Shown here: in pieces, positions 8,736-16,872 of the stretch
How the letters are laid out: the number at the start of each line of letters is the position of its first letter
Numbering within the stretch: the stretch's first letter is position 1
DNA from: Palsa-504 sp963808315
GTDB taxonomy: Bacteria > Actinomycetota > Actinomycetes > Streptosporangiales > Streptosporangiaceae
Assembly (NCBI GenBank): GCA_963808315.1
Contig: CAWEFK010000001.1
Coordinates: 62,001 to 126,000, forward strand
DNA length: 64,000 nucleotides
Direction of reading: 5' to 3'
Notes under the pieces: model-generated
Database searches by the model: none
What the model was told of the DNA's origin: nothing
Seen by the model: only the letters and a program-made list of their open reading frames with translations
Translations under genes and position numbers: made by a program

Positions 8736-9239
8736 TTAGCCCGGGCCGAATGGGGTGGTATCGAGCGGGTGACGCGGTAGCCAGCGGCGGACGGTGCTCA
8801 GATAGGCCTCGTACGACTGGCCGAACCGGGTGCGGAGCCTTGGTTCCTCGTAACAGGTGACGAATAGGTGGAAGGCGGCCGCGAGCGCGGCGGCGTAAAC
8901 CAGCAGTTCGGCCGAGAAGAACAGCCAGGCCTGGCCGCAGACGATAAGCAAGGCGGCCAGGTAGATCGGGTTCCTGACCCAACGGTACGGCCCCACCGCG
9001 ACGACCCGCCGCGGCGAATCCCACAGCCCCGGTGTTCCCCGCCCTTCAGTGGCGAAGACCCACACGCACGCCACGTACAGCACGACGCCGGCGGCGATGA
9101 CCGGGGCGGCGTACCAGGCGACCGGCGGCGGCCAGGCGCCGTAACGGTTGAGGAGCAGCCAGGGCACATACGCGCCCCCGGCGCCCGGGACGACCACGGT
9201 GAACAGAAGGTTGCGCAGCGCCAGGGGAAGCCAGGTCAT
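8736..9239 (-). CDS. isoprenylcysteine carboxyl methyltransferase-like membrane protein
   Basis: Membrane protein of 167 residues of the ICMT/PEMT type. Four to five hydrophobic segments surround the SAM-binding signature GPYRWVRNPIYLAALL and a C-terminal EEPRLRTRFGQSYEAYLSTV motif typical of these small methyltransferases. Bacterial members methylate diverse substrates, mostly unknown, and prenylated proteins are not expected here. The start codon overlaps the stop of the upstream membrane gene (ATGA), so the two are translationally coupled. Confidence 0.85.
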   Translation of the reverse strand: MTWLPLALRNLLFTVVVPGAGGAYVPWLLLNRYGAWPPPVAWYAAPVIAAGVVLYVACVWVFATEGRGTPGLWDSPRRVVAVGPYRWVRNPIYLAALLIVCGQAWLFFSAELLVYAAALAAAFHLFVTCYEEPRLRTRFGQSYEAYLSTVRRWLPRHPLDTTPFGPG

Positions 9240-9711
9240 TCCGGGCTCCGGCCGGCCGCCGTCCGGCGGCGCCGCGTCTCGGACAGCAGCGAGGCGGCCA
9301 GGGCGCAGATGGCCAGGCCGTTCAGCGCGTGTAGGGCGCCCAGGAGGGGGACCCGGGCTCCGGCTTCGCCTAGCAGGGGCTCGACCACCAGGGCCAGCGC
9401 CGCCAGCGTCACCGCCAGCCGCAACGTCCTGCGGTGCCCCCGGGCCGCCCGGCCGCCCACCGCCACGGCCAGGATGAGCAGCGTTGTCACCGCGATGACG
9501 ACTCCGAGCACCATGTGCGCGGCGTAGGCGTGATCCACCGGGGTGGCCGGGTTCTTGTCCAGGGTGAAAGCCGCGAGGCCGCCAGCGCGAACTGCGCGGC
9601 GACCAAGGCCAGGACCGTCGCCGCCAGGATGTACAGCACCGTATCGAGACGGCCCCACAGGCGCGGCTGAGCCGACCGGCCGACGGTCACCGGATGAGAT
9701 GTTCCGGTCAT
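9236..9711 (-). CDS. four-helix membrane protein (DUF6220-like), one frameshift
   Basis: The gene begins with MTGTSHPVTV at 9711 after GGAGG and runs through the first helix VLYILAATVLALVAAQFAL. Near 9575-9600 the frame changes, and the rest continues as GGLAAFTLDKNPATPVDHAY, AAHMVLGVVIAVTTLLILAV and two further helices to the stop at 9236. Joined, the product is about 158 residues with four membrane segments. The layout resembles small DUF6220 proteins, but I am not sure of the family. It is divergent from the PadR gene and overlaps the methyltransferase gene by four bases, so PadR may control both. Confidence 0.6.
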
Positions 9712-9763
9712 GGTTTCCTCCACGAGTACCGTCTGAGTAGCCACACAACATGTAGTGTTAGTA

Positions 9764-9777
9764 CTTATACCGATAAG
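9764..9777. promoter_or_regulatory. candidate PadR operator
   Basis: Inverted repeat CTTAT-ACCG-ATAAG within TACTTATACCGATAAGAGTA, in the 82-base gap between the divergent membrane gene and the PadR gene. PadR proteins commonly bind AT-rich dyads at their own promoters. Confidence 0.5.
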
Positions 9778-9793
9778 AGTAGCATGGCTACCT

Positions 9794-10132
9794 ATGAGGT
9801 CGGAAACGCTGAAGGGCCACCTGGACGGCATGCTGCTCGCGGCCCTGGAGCCCGGGCCGCGGCACGGGTACGCGATCATGGAGACGCTGCGAGCGGGCAG
9901 CGGCGGCCAGTTCGACCTGCCGACCGGAACCATCTACCCGGCCCTGCGCCGCCTGGAACGGGCCGGTCTGATCGCCGGGACCTGGTCCGAGGTGGGCGGA
10001 CGCCGGCGCCGCGTCTACGAGCTGACCCCGGCGGGCCACCGTACGCTGGACGCCGAGCGCGGCACCTGGCGGCAGTTCTCCGCTGCTGTCACCGCCTTGC
10101 TCGAGCCCGCGCCCCGACCGGTGACCTCGTGA
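9794..10132 (+). CDS. PadR family transcriptional regulator
   Basis: Winged-helix regulator of 112 residues: SETLKGHLDGMLLAALEPGP and RHGYAIMETL start the PadR domain, and the recognition helix and wing read LPTGTIYPALRRLERAGLIA followed by GGRRRRVYELTPAGH. The ATG at 9794 is preferred to the in-frame ATG at 9755, which would add residues from the promoter region. The stop codon is followed by a gene with a permease-prefix domain, the usual partner of this PadR type. It probably represses the divergent membrane genes and its own operon. Confidence 0.88.
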   Translation: MRSETLKGHLDGMLLAALEPGPRHGYAIMETLRAGSGGQFDLPTGTIYPALRRLERAGLIAGTWSEVGGRRRRVYELTPAGHRTLDAERGTWRQFSAAVTALLEPAPRPVTS

Positions 10133-10222
10133 CCCGGCTGACCGGAACGCTGGCGGCCCGGCGGGGGCCGCTGCCTCCCCGGCGCCGATCGCTGCCTACC
10201 CGGCGGGGGCCGCTGGCTGCCC

Positions 10223-10948
10223 GTGGCCCGGCCTGGGCCACCGGGGCCACTCGGCGACCAGTTGGTGGAGGACTATCTGGCTGCGGTCGGGGCCCGGCTG
10301 CCCGGGCCGGCCCGGGAGCGGGCCGGCATCATCGCCGAGCTGCGCGGCGGGCTCCTGGATGCTGTCTATGCCCATCGGGACGCCGGGTTGGCCGCACCGG
10401 GCGCCGCGGCCGCGGCCGCGGCCATCGGGGAATTCGGTGACCCGGGGCGGATCGCGGCGGCGTTCGGGCCGGGGCTGGCGCTCACCCAGGCCCGGCGCGT
10501 CGCCCTCACCCTGCTCGTGACCGGGCCGCTCGTCGGACTGCTCTGGGGGACCGCCGCCACCGCCAGCCACATCGGCAGCCGGGACGTCCCGCCCTGGCAG
10601 TGGGTCGGTGCGCTACCCGGGTCGCTGATGGTCTTCCCGCTGGCCGCGGCGATCGCGATCGCCGTGTGGACGGCGCTGTTCACCATCGCGGCCACCGGCC
10701 GGGCCATCCGATGGCTGCCTGACCGTCCCCGCCTGGCTCCCGGCACCGCGGCCGTGGCCGGCTTCGGAGCAGTCGCCGCCGACCTGGCCCTGTTCATACT
10801 GCTGGCCAGCCAGCTCGCCGTCGCGCCCAGCACGCTGGCCGCCGTCCCGGCCGCCGCCGCGGCGATGGCCAGCGCGACCCGCCTGGTCCTGGCCGGACGG
10901 GCCGCCCGTCGCTGCCTCACCACCCGCGCCGCCCTCACCGCGCATTGA
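10223..10948 (+). CDS. permease-prefix (HAAS-like) domain membrane protein
   Basis: Protein of 241 residues. Its first 75 residues, with LGDQLVEDYLAAVGARLPGP, then RAGIIAELRGGLLDAV and IGEFGDPGRIAAAFGPGLAL, match the helical domain often encoded after PadR regulators. Four to five membrane helices follow. The GTG at 10223 is the first start in this frame. A GTG overlapping the PadR stop (10129) opens a different frame through a GGCGGGGGCCGCTG-type duplicated stretch, so a small indel may hide a longer N-terminus. Role unknown; probably a partner or target of PadR signalling at the membrane. Confidence 0.7.
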   Translation: MARPGPPGPLGDQLVEDYLAAVGARLPGPARERAGIIAELRGGLLDAVYAHRDAGLAAPGAAAAAAAIGEFGDPGRIAAAFGPGLALTQARRVALTLLVTGPLVGLLWGTAATASHIGSRDVPPWQWVGALPGSLMVFPLAAAIAIAVWTALFTIAATGRAIRWLPDRPRLAPGTAAVAGFGAVAADLALFILLASQLAVAPSTLAAVPAAAAAMASATRLVLAGRAARRCLTTRAALTAH

Positions 10949-11090
10949 GGGGACACGCGCCGGCCGCAGCGTCGCCCAGGAGCGGCTCAGGCCGGGAATT
11001 CGACGGGCAGGCCGAGGGCGTGCGCGGAGGCGCGGAGGCGCTTGTCTTAGCAGACGAAGGCGGTCAGGCCGGCGCGGATCCCGAAGGCTG

Positions 11091-11224
11091 GCGCACCACC
11101 CGCCTCGCCCGGCACACCCGTGCCGGGCGCTCCCGCTCTGCAGCCACACCGATGGTCCATCGCGGTTGCCCGAGCAACACCTATGGTCCTTCGATGTGGG
11201 TCAGTTCGGGGGTTCTGCCCCGGC
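11091..11224 (-). repeat. dispersed structured repeat, copy 1 (degenerate)
   Basis: Read on the minus strand, this segment matches 31242-31386 closely over about 120 bases. It includes two copies of GGACCATMGGTGTKGC around the hairpin GTTGCTCGGGCAAC and the block GCAGAGCGGGAGCGCCCGG. The left end GGGGCAGAAC matches the terminal repeat of copy 2 with one difference; the right end has decayed. It occupies the convergent gap 10949-11272, in which I see no gene. Confidence 0.75.
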
Positions 11225-11272
11225 GAAGCTGTTACAAGCGGGGCGAACGGTACCTGATATGGCACGTGGTAT

Positions 11273-11863
11273 CTAGCGGTGCTGGCGAGCAGGCCAGCGA
11301 CGCCGGCGGACCTGGTCGATCAGCAGCGGCCCCACGACCCAGACCAGCCACGCGTTGACCGTGACGAAGAAGAGCGGGATCGACACGGCGAAGGTGACCA
11401 CCAGGCTCCAGGACCGCCAGGCCATGGCGGCCACCACCGGGCGCGGAAAGTCCGGGGCCTCCTGGTGAGACGTCACGTGCCGGAGCATGATGAACAACAT
11501 CCCCGACTCAAGCACCTGCAGCAGCGCGTAGAAGCCGAACCCCAGGGCGTGGATATTGCGCGGTTCGGCCACGCTCGGCGTGAGGATCCTGGTCGCGAAC
11601 GGGATGAGGACGATCGCCAGCAGCCAGACCGTGTTGTACTCGCGCAACCGCGCGTCGGTGCGCTTGACGTAACGGAAGATATCGTGATGCACGCCCCGCG
11701 CGCTCGCGATGACCGCGAAGCTGATCAGGAAGGCCGCGTAGTGGCCGGTATTGTGGCGGACCTGCAGCCAGAATTCGTCCTCGGTATTCCCGCTGGGCAC
11801 CGGCAGATCGATGGCCAGCAGCGTCATCGCGATGGCGACCACGGCATCGGAAAACGTGGTCAC
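11273..11863 (-). CDS. TMEM175-like potassium channel family protein (DUF1211)
   Basis: Membrane protein of 196 residues with one six-helix TMEM175 unit. Helix 1 carries the signature FSDAVVAIAMTLLAIDLPVP, in which the FSD motif contributes to the pore; bacterial members form tetramers that leak potassium. Five further hydrophobic segments follow (for example FLISFAVIASARGVHHDIF and NTVWLLAIVLIPFATRILTP). The start is GTG giving VTTFSDAV, very close to the motif; an ATG ten bases further upstream is in another frame, so the first few residues are uncertain. Confidence 0.82.
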   Translation of the reverse strand: MTTFSDAVVAIAMTLLAIDLPVPSGNTEDEFWLQVRHNTGHYAAFLISFAVIASARGVHHDIFRYVKRTDARLREYNTVWLLAIVLIPFATRILTPSVAEPRNIHALGFGFYALLQVLESGMLFIMLRHVTSHQEAPDFPRPVVAAMAWRSWSLVVTFAVSIPLFFVTVNAWLVWVVGPLLIDQVRRRRWPARQHR

Positions 11864-11950
11864 ATGAAATCATGCGGGCCGGGGGTCGTGTGCTGTTACG
11901 GGCGGGACGGGTGGGCTGGGCGGTGGTACCACGGTTCGTTCGGCTTAAAA

Positions 11951-13624
11951 TTACTGGCTGGTGACCTGACGCCAGTTGGGGACCGACGGTTGGATCGCGG
12001 CGACGGGACCCTGGCCGAACAGCCTGAGGATGTTCCCGGTCATGCGCTGGACCACGGCGGCCTCGCAGACGCCGCCTGGGCGGCAGCCGCTGCGGCCGTC
12101 CAGGGCCGGGATCCAGTTGTTGGTGCCGCTGTCGAGCACGCCGGCGCCGGTGGCGGAGTTCGTGTAGTACGTCATGTCGGAAAAGAACGCGCCGATACTG
12201 GTCTGGCCGAGCCCGGCCGGGATCGGCGAGTGGCCGAAGATCTGGTCGTTGGCGGGCTGCCCGTAACCCTCGTCGAACTTGTCCACGTCGGAGGCGATGA
12301 GTCCGGGGATGACCTCGCCGTTGTGCAGGCCGGTGCCGGCGAAGACCCAGGCCGAGGCGTCCGCGACCCGGAAGCCGACGTGCAGTCCTGGCTCGAGGAA
12401 TCCGGCGTAGGTGTCGCCGACGAAGTCGTACTCCGGCCAGCTGGACGGCGGGTTTGACCACTCGTTGCCGGTGACCTGGAGCGGGTTGCCGTGACCGTTG
12501 AGGGGATCCGCAGCCGAATCGCGGTAGTCGACGAGCTCACGGTCCGCACCAAGCGGGGAGGCCTGGGACCTGACGTGACGCAGCACCGGGCTGGCGGCGA
12601 AGAAGACAATGTTCGTGCCCCGGTTGTAGGCGGCGACGGCGGCCTGGCGTTCGGTCAGCGACCAGCACTCGTCGTGGCCCAGGGACAGCAGCACCTTGTG
12701 CTCGAGCAGGTAGCCGGGGTGCTCCTGGACGGTCAGGTCGGTGGCGTAGGTGACGTCGAGCCCGTGCTGTTCGGCCCATTCGACCAGCGGGTACTCCAGG
12801 CCGAGGAAGTTACCCGAGCCGTTTTCCGCGGCGTAAGGCCGGTCGTAGGACACCACCCGGGCCCGGTTGCAGACCGGGTACACGTCCGGCGGGCAGTTCC
12901 CCAGGCCCTGGTAGTAGTCGTAACCACCGTAGAAGTTCCACGCCTGCCAGGTGAACACGTCGTTTTTGATCACGTACGTGGCGGTGCTGGCCGGGTCCCA
13001 GATCGTCAGCGGGACGTAGCTCTGCCGGTTGCCCGGACCGGTCAGCTTGATCAGGTAATCGCCCTGGACGAAGGCCGGGGTGACGGTGAAGGTCAGCGAG
13101 GGGCTCCAGTTGTCGCAGGCCACCATGTTGACGCCTGGCTTGAGCGGGCAGCCGGGCTGGTTCTTGCCCGGCTCGGCCGCCGACGTCCAGATCAGGCGGG
13201 CGCCCTGGCCGTGGTAATAGCCCATCCGGAAGGCCTCGGCGCGGAAGGACGGCCCGGTGGTGCTGACGTACAGGGTGACCCGCTGCCCGGCCTGCGCGTA
13301 GACCTGGCTGGCGAAGCCGCTGATGCCCGCGTGGGCGCCGTGGATCTTCCACGCGGTGGTACCCGGCTTGTCGTTCTCGGCGATCACCCAGCGTGCCTGC
13401 ACTCCATCCGGGCCCGAGGAGGTGGCCGGGCCTGACGCGGCCCCGGCCACGGTGCCGGTGCCGGTGCGGGAGCCGGAGCCGGCGCTGGTGCCGGCCGGGC
13501 CTGCGGCGGACTTCGGCTTGGTGGACTGCGATGCCCTGGGCGCGGCGAGCACGATCGCCACGATGGCGACCAGTGCCACGATCACCGTGGCGACCACCCC
13601 GCTGATGATTCGTCTGTTAGGCAA
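11951..13624 (-). CDS. secreted or anchored N,N-dimethylformamidase beta-subunit-like protein
   Basis: Protein of 557 residues. A single N-terminal hydrophobic segment (VVATVIVALVAIVAIVLAAP) and a Ser/Gly/Thr-rich linker precede a large extracytoplasmic region resembling the C-terminal part of the DMFase large subunit: FRMGYYHGQGARLIW, TFTVTPAFVQGDYLIKL, YDRPYAAENGSGNFLGLEYP, the glutamine-amidotransferase-like LLSLGHDECWS and NIVFFAASPV. Such proteins in actinomycetes have no demonstrated substrate. Translation appears to start at TTG 13624 after GAGGAGG; the lack of an ATG makes the start less sure. The gap on its 3' side (11864-11950) shows nothing notable. Confidence 0.82.
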   Translation of the reverse strand: MPNRRIISGVVATVIVALVAIVAIVLAAPRASQSTKPKSAAGPAGTSAGSGSRTGTGTVAGAASGPATSSGPDGVQARWVIAENDKPGTTAWKIHGAHAGISGFASQVYAQAGQRVTLYVSTTGPSFRAEAFRMGYYHGQGARLIWTSAAEPGKNQPGCPLKPGVNMVACDNWSPSLTFTVTPAFVQGDYLIKLTGPGNRQSYVPLTIWDPASTATYVIKNDVFTWQAWNFYGGYDYYQGLGNCPPDVYPVCNRARVVSYDRPYAAENGSGNFLGLEYPLVEWAEQHGLDVTYATDLTVQEHPGYLLEHKVLLSLGHDECWSLTERQAAVAAYNRGTNIVFFAASPVLRHVRSQASPLGADRELVDYRDSAADPLNGHGNPLQVTGNEWSNPPSSWPEYDFVGDTYAGFLEPGLHVGFRVADASAWVFAGTGLHNGEVIPGLIASDVDKFDEGYGQPANDQIFGHSPIPAGLGQTSIGAFFSDMTYYTNSATGAGVLDSGTNNWIPALDGRSGCRPGGVCEAAVVQRMTGNILRLFGQGPVAAIQPSVPNWRQVTSQ

Positions 13625-13763
13625 CTCCTAGCCTCCTCGCCGTGGTGCAGTCAATCTACGGGTACGACGGCAGGGAGGAAGCGGACTTACGATCGCTAAG
13701 GGATTACGAGGACAAAACGCCTTAGATCCGCCGGCGGGCCCGTCCCGGGCGATGCGCGGCTCG

Positions 13764-14564
13764 TTACGTCGCGGGGCAGATGAGGTCCTTGGCCGGCAGC
13801 TGGTGAATCGCACTCGCCGACGTGGAGCCGTTGACCGGGTCAGCCGGACTGTGAAAGATCCACTGAAGCGGGAACTGGACCGCGACCCAGTGGGTGAAGA
13901 GCAGGAACCGCTCCTCGACGTAGAAGGTGCTGTCGCCAAAGTACCCGTTCGGGTCATAGCAGCGACCGCTCATCCGAAGCGGAATCCCGACGTCTATAAC
14001 CTGGTCGGGGGCGAGTGAGACGCTGGAGGGGAAACTACCGAGGGACGGTGCGTGCGCAGGACCCAGCCTCAGCCAGCGCACCGTTCCGGCCGAGGTGAGG
14101 GGCCACGGCGCCAGGCCGCTCTGGGTGTCCTCAGCCTGCTGCTGCGGGCTGAGTATGGAGACCGCCAGGATGGTGACCGTTTGCGGGCCCGTGTTAACGA
14201 TGCTTCCCGTCAGGTGGAAGACACCGTGCTGCGGAGGGACATACATCTCCCCGGCCGCGCCGCCGAAGGTATTGACCAAGCGAAGTCCGGTGACCGCGGG
14301 CAGGCCGGGGAAAGCGTCTCCGGGGGTATCGCTGCCCTCGACCGGCTGGTAGATCCCGGCCAGGACCGCGAGGATCACGACGGCGGTGGCGACTAGCGCG
14401 CCGAGCGCGAGCAGAGACCGGCGGCGCCACGACCAGTGGCGGCGGCCTGACCCGGCGGTACCGCCAGCAGGTGGCCCGCCGCTCCCCGGTTGCGGCGTGG
14501 CCGGTTGCGGCGTGGCCGGTTGCGGCGGGAGCTTGTCCGGTGCGCGTGACTCGATGGTGGTCAT
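13764..14564 (-). CDS. hypothetical membrane-anchored extracytoplasmic protein
   Basis: Protein of 266 residues with a proline-rich head containing three PQPATPQP-like repeats, an arginine-rich stretch (RRHWSWRRRSLLALG) and one membrane helix (ALVATAVVILAVLAG). A roughly 190-residue outer domain follows, with beta-rich features such as GEMYVPPQHGVFHLTGSIVN, LAPDQVIDVGIPLRMSG and two cysteines, one at the very C-terminus (DLICPAT). I do not recognise the family. It lies upstream of the DMFase-beta-like gene on the same strand with a gap of 139 bases, so co-expression is possible. Confidence 0.7.
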   Translation of the reverse strand: MTTIESRAPDKLPPQPATPQPATPQPGSGGPPAGGTAGSGRRHWSWRRRSLLALGALVATAVVILAVLAGIYQPVEGSDTPGDAFPGLPAVTGLRLVNTFGGAAGEMYVPPQHGVFHLTGSIVNTGPQTVTILAVSILSPQQQAEDTQSGLAPWPLTSAGTVRWLRLGPAHAPSLGSFPSSVSLAPDQVIDVGIPLRMSGRCYDPNGYFGDSTFYVEERFLLFTHWVAVQFPLQWIFHSPADPVNGSTSASAIHQLPAKDLICPAT

Positions 14565-14842
14565 CCGCCGCCTCCGCGGGCTGCCCCCGATGGTGCCCAG
14601 TGGCTAGATCTTACGGTATGAGCGCGCTGGGGGCCGAGGCACGGCCGACGAGAATTCGGTTGCGCTGGTGGGTGGCCGTATGACAGCGTTCAGCGGGTTA
14701 GATTGGGTTTGGGCCGGCTGAGTGAGCCGGCGTTGGGCCTGCTGAGTCAGCCGGCTGAGTGAAGGGAGCCGTCAGTTGTCTACGCCTGTCACGGGCGCAC
14801 TGCCGCCTGCCCTGTTCACCGCTCAGCTGAGGAGCACCATCC

Positions 14843-15805
14843 GTGCCCGACTTCACCTCCGCAAACTACGGAGAGTTCAACTCCCGCCGCGGTAAGCGGC
14901 GTTACGACGACGACGAGCCGACCACCGCCAAACGGGTCAGGGGACGACGGTCGCTGCCGTCCATCGAGAGCTTCGATGCCTCAGACGGCCTGCCCGAAGG
15001 CGACCGCTGGTCCACCTGGGACCAGTCGATACCGACCGAACGCGGCCCGAAGCCGTACCCGGACTGGCTGGTCACCGAGCTGGCCGCCGTCGACACCGAG
15101 CTTGGCATCGTCAAGACCGGCAAGGAAGCCGACGTCTTCCTGCTCCGCCGGGCCGTGCCGCAGACCAGCCGGTCCTGCCTGCTCGCGGCCAAGCGGTACC
15201 GGTCCGCCGAGCACCGGATGTTCCATCGCGACAGCGGTTACCTGGAGGGCCGCCGGACCAGGGAGTCCAGGGTCAACCGGGCCATGTCGAGCCGGAGCGC
15301 GTTCGGGCGGCAGGCCATCGCGGGCCAGTGGGCGGCCGCCGAGTTCAGCGCGCTCGGCCGCCTGTACGCGGCCGGGGTGCCCGTGCCCTACCCGGCGCAG
15401 ATCCTCGACACCGAGCTACTGCTCGAGTTCATCGGCTCGCCGGACGGGATCGCCGCCCCGCGGCTGGCCGAGACCAGGCCCGGACCCGCCGAGCTGGCCG
15501 GGCTGTGGGACCAGCTGGTGCAGGCGCTCGTCACGCTGGCCCGGGACGGCCTGGCCCACGGCGACCTGTCCGCGTACAACCTGCTGGTCCACGACGAGCG
15601 GCTCGTCATGATCGACCTGCCCCAGGTGGTCGACGTGATCGCGAACCCGCGAGGCGCGTTCTTCCTCACCCGCGACGCGGAGAACATCAGTCGCTGGTTC
15701 ACCGCGCGCGGCCTGACCGGGACCGGTCACGGCCGGGCCGGGGTGCGCCCCGAGCCGGGGGAACTGGCCGCCCTGCTTCGCCGGGAAGCGCTGATCGACC
15801 CCTAG
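14843..15805 (+). CDS. RIO-type serine/threonine protein kinase
   Basis: Atypical protein kinase of 320 residues. A charged N-terminus (FNSRRGKRRYDDDEPTTAKR) precedes the RIO fold: the nucleotide loop ELGIVKTGKEADVFLLRR, the catalytic lysine in LLAAKRYRS, the catalytic loop LAHGDLSAYNLLVHD and the metal-binding strand LVMIDLPQVVDV. The GTG at 14843 is preceded by GAGGAGC. RIO kinases in actinomycetes are soluble and of unknown target; no partner gene adjoins. The 170-base downstream gap has a direct duplication built on GATGCGGNNGAATGCGG (about 15863-15901). Confidence 0.9.
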   Translation: MPDFTSANYGEFNSRRGKRRYDDDEPTTAKRVRGRRSLPSIESFDASDGLPEGDRWSTWDQSIPTERGPKPYPDWLVTELAAVDTELGIVKTGKEADVFLLRRAVPQTSRSCLLAAKRYRSAEHRMFHRDSGYLEGRRTRESRVNRAMSSRSAFGRQAIAGQWAAAEFSALGRLYAAGVPVPYPAQILDTELLLEFIGSPDGIAAPRLAETRPGPAELAGLWDQLVQALVTLARDGLAHGDLSAYNLLVHDERLVMIDLPQVVDVIANPRGAFFLTRDAENISRWFTARGLTGTGHGRAGVRPEPGELAALLRREALIDP

Positions 15806-15978
15806 CGATCCCTGGTCCCTAGCGTCACGGTACACATTTCCCCTCACTCGCGTGCGGCCGTTGATGCGGGTGAATGCGACCGCCGATGCGGCAGAATGCG
15901 GCATCGTACCGACTCTTTGCGGTAGAAAGCCGCATCCACTGAATGCCGGAGGTGGCGGGGGCGCTGGGCGGGTCTGGG

Positions 15979-16851
15979 TCAGTCGGCGCCGGGGTAGCTG
16001 ATGATGTCGGGGTCGAGGTCGGGGTCGAGGCGGGGGTCGGGATCGGGGTCGAGGTCGCGACCCAGGCGGGGGTCGAGGTCAGTATCCAGACCGGGATCTA
16101 GGTCAGTATCTAGGTCGGACGGGGGGAGGGTCGCGGCCTGGGACACCGGGGGCTGAGAGCGGGCAGGTACGGAACGGGCCGGCTTCTTGAAGGTGAGACG
16201 GCCGTTTTTCATCACGCCGATCCGCTGGGCGCGGCGGGCTACGGTGCTGTCGTGGGTGACGAACACCATGGTCAGGCCGCGTTCCTGCCACATGGTGTCG
16301 AGCAGGGTGATGATCTCGTCCCTGGTGTCCTCGTCGAGGTTCCCCGTCGGCTCGTCGGCCAGCAGGACCTTCGGTTCCTTGACCAGGGCCCGCGCGATCG
16401 CGACCCGCTGCTGCTGGCCGCCGGACAGCTCACCGGGAACGTGGCGCAACCGGTCGGCCAGGCCGACCGCCTCGAGCGCGACCTCGGCTCGCTGCCGCCG
16501 CGCCGCCGCGGACACGTGCAGCGGGACGAGCGCGGTTTCCACGTTTTCCTGCGCTGAGAGGGTGGGGATCAGGTTGAAGGTCTGGAACACGAAGCCGATG
16601 GACTCCGCCCGGACCCTGGTCACCTCGGCCTCGCGCAGCTGCGCGAGGTCACGGCCGTCGAAGTCGACGATGCCGCTGGACGGCCGGTCCAAGCCGCCGA
16701 GGATCTGCAGCAGCGTCGACTTGCCGTGCCCGGTCGGGCCCTGGATGGAGAGCCACTCGCCGTCCTCCACCACCAGGTCCACCCCGCGCAGGGCGGCGAC
16801 AGTGCCGCGGCCCTTCTGGTAATTCTTGGTCACTGCGGAAAGCTTGTACAT
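15979..16851 (-). CDS. ABC transporter ATP-binding protein (MacB/LolD type) with Asp-rich tail
   Basis: ATPase of 290 residues: Walker A as GPTGHGKST, Q-loop FVFQTFNLIPTLSAQENV, signature LSGGQQQRVAIARAL, Walker B VLLADEPTGNLDED and H-loop VFVTHD. The catalytic domain ends near residue 230 with MKNGRLTFKKPA. The last 45 residues are a repetitive acidic tail of LDTDLDP/LDPDLDP units encoded by short GGTCGAGGTC-type tandem DNA repeats, which homologues are not expected to have. It lies 21 bases after its permease gene and surely pairs with it. Such pairs export substrates or exert mechanical force across the membrane. Confidence 0.92.
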   Translation of the reverse strand: MYKLSAVTKNYQKGRGTVAALRGVDLVVEDGEWLSIQGPTGHGKSTLLQILGGLDRPSSGIVDFDGRDLAQLREAEVTRVRAESIGFVFQTFNLIPTLSAQENVETALVPLHVSAAARRQRAEVALEAVGLADRLRHVPGELSGGQQQRVAIARALVKEPKVLLADEPTGNLDEDTRDEIITLLDTMWQERGLTMVFVTHDSTVARRAQRIGVMKNGRLTFKKPARSVPARSQPPVSQAATLPPSDLDTDLDPGLDTDLDPRLGRDLDPDPDPRLDPDLDPDIISYPGAD

Positions 16852-16872
16852 GTCAGTTTTCTCCTGGTTCCC

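Noticed and set aside
9694..10440. 248-codon plus-strand frame across padR and the permease-prefix gene
   Set aside because: Both genes have proper domains in other frames; this one is low-complexity Arg/Gly/Pro.
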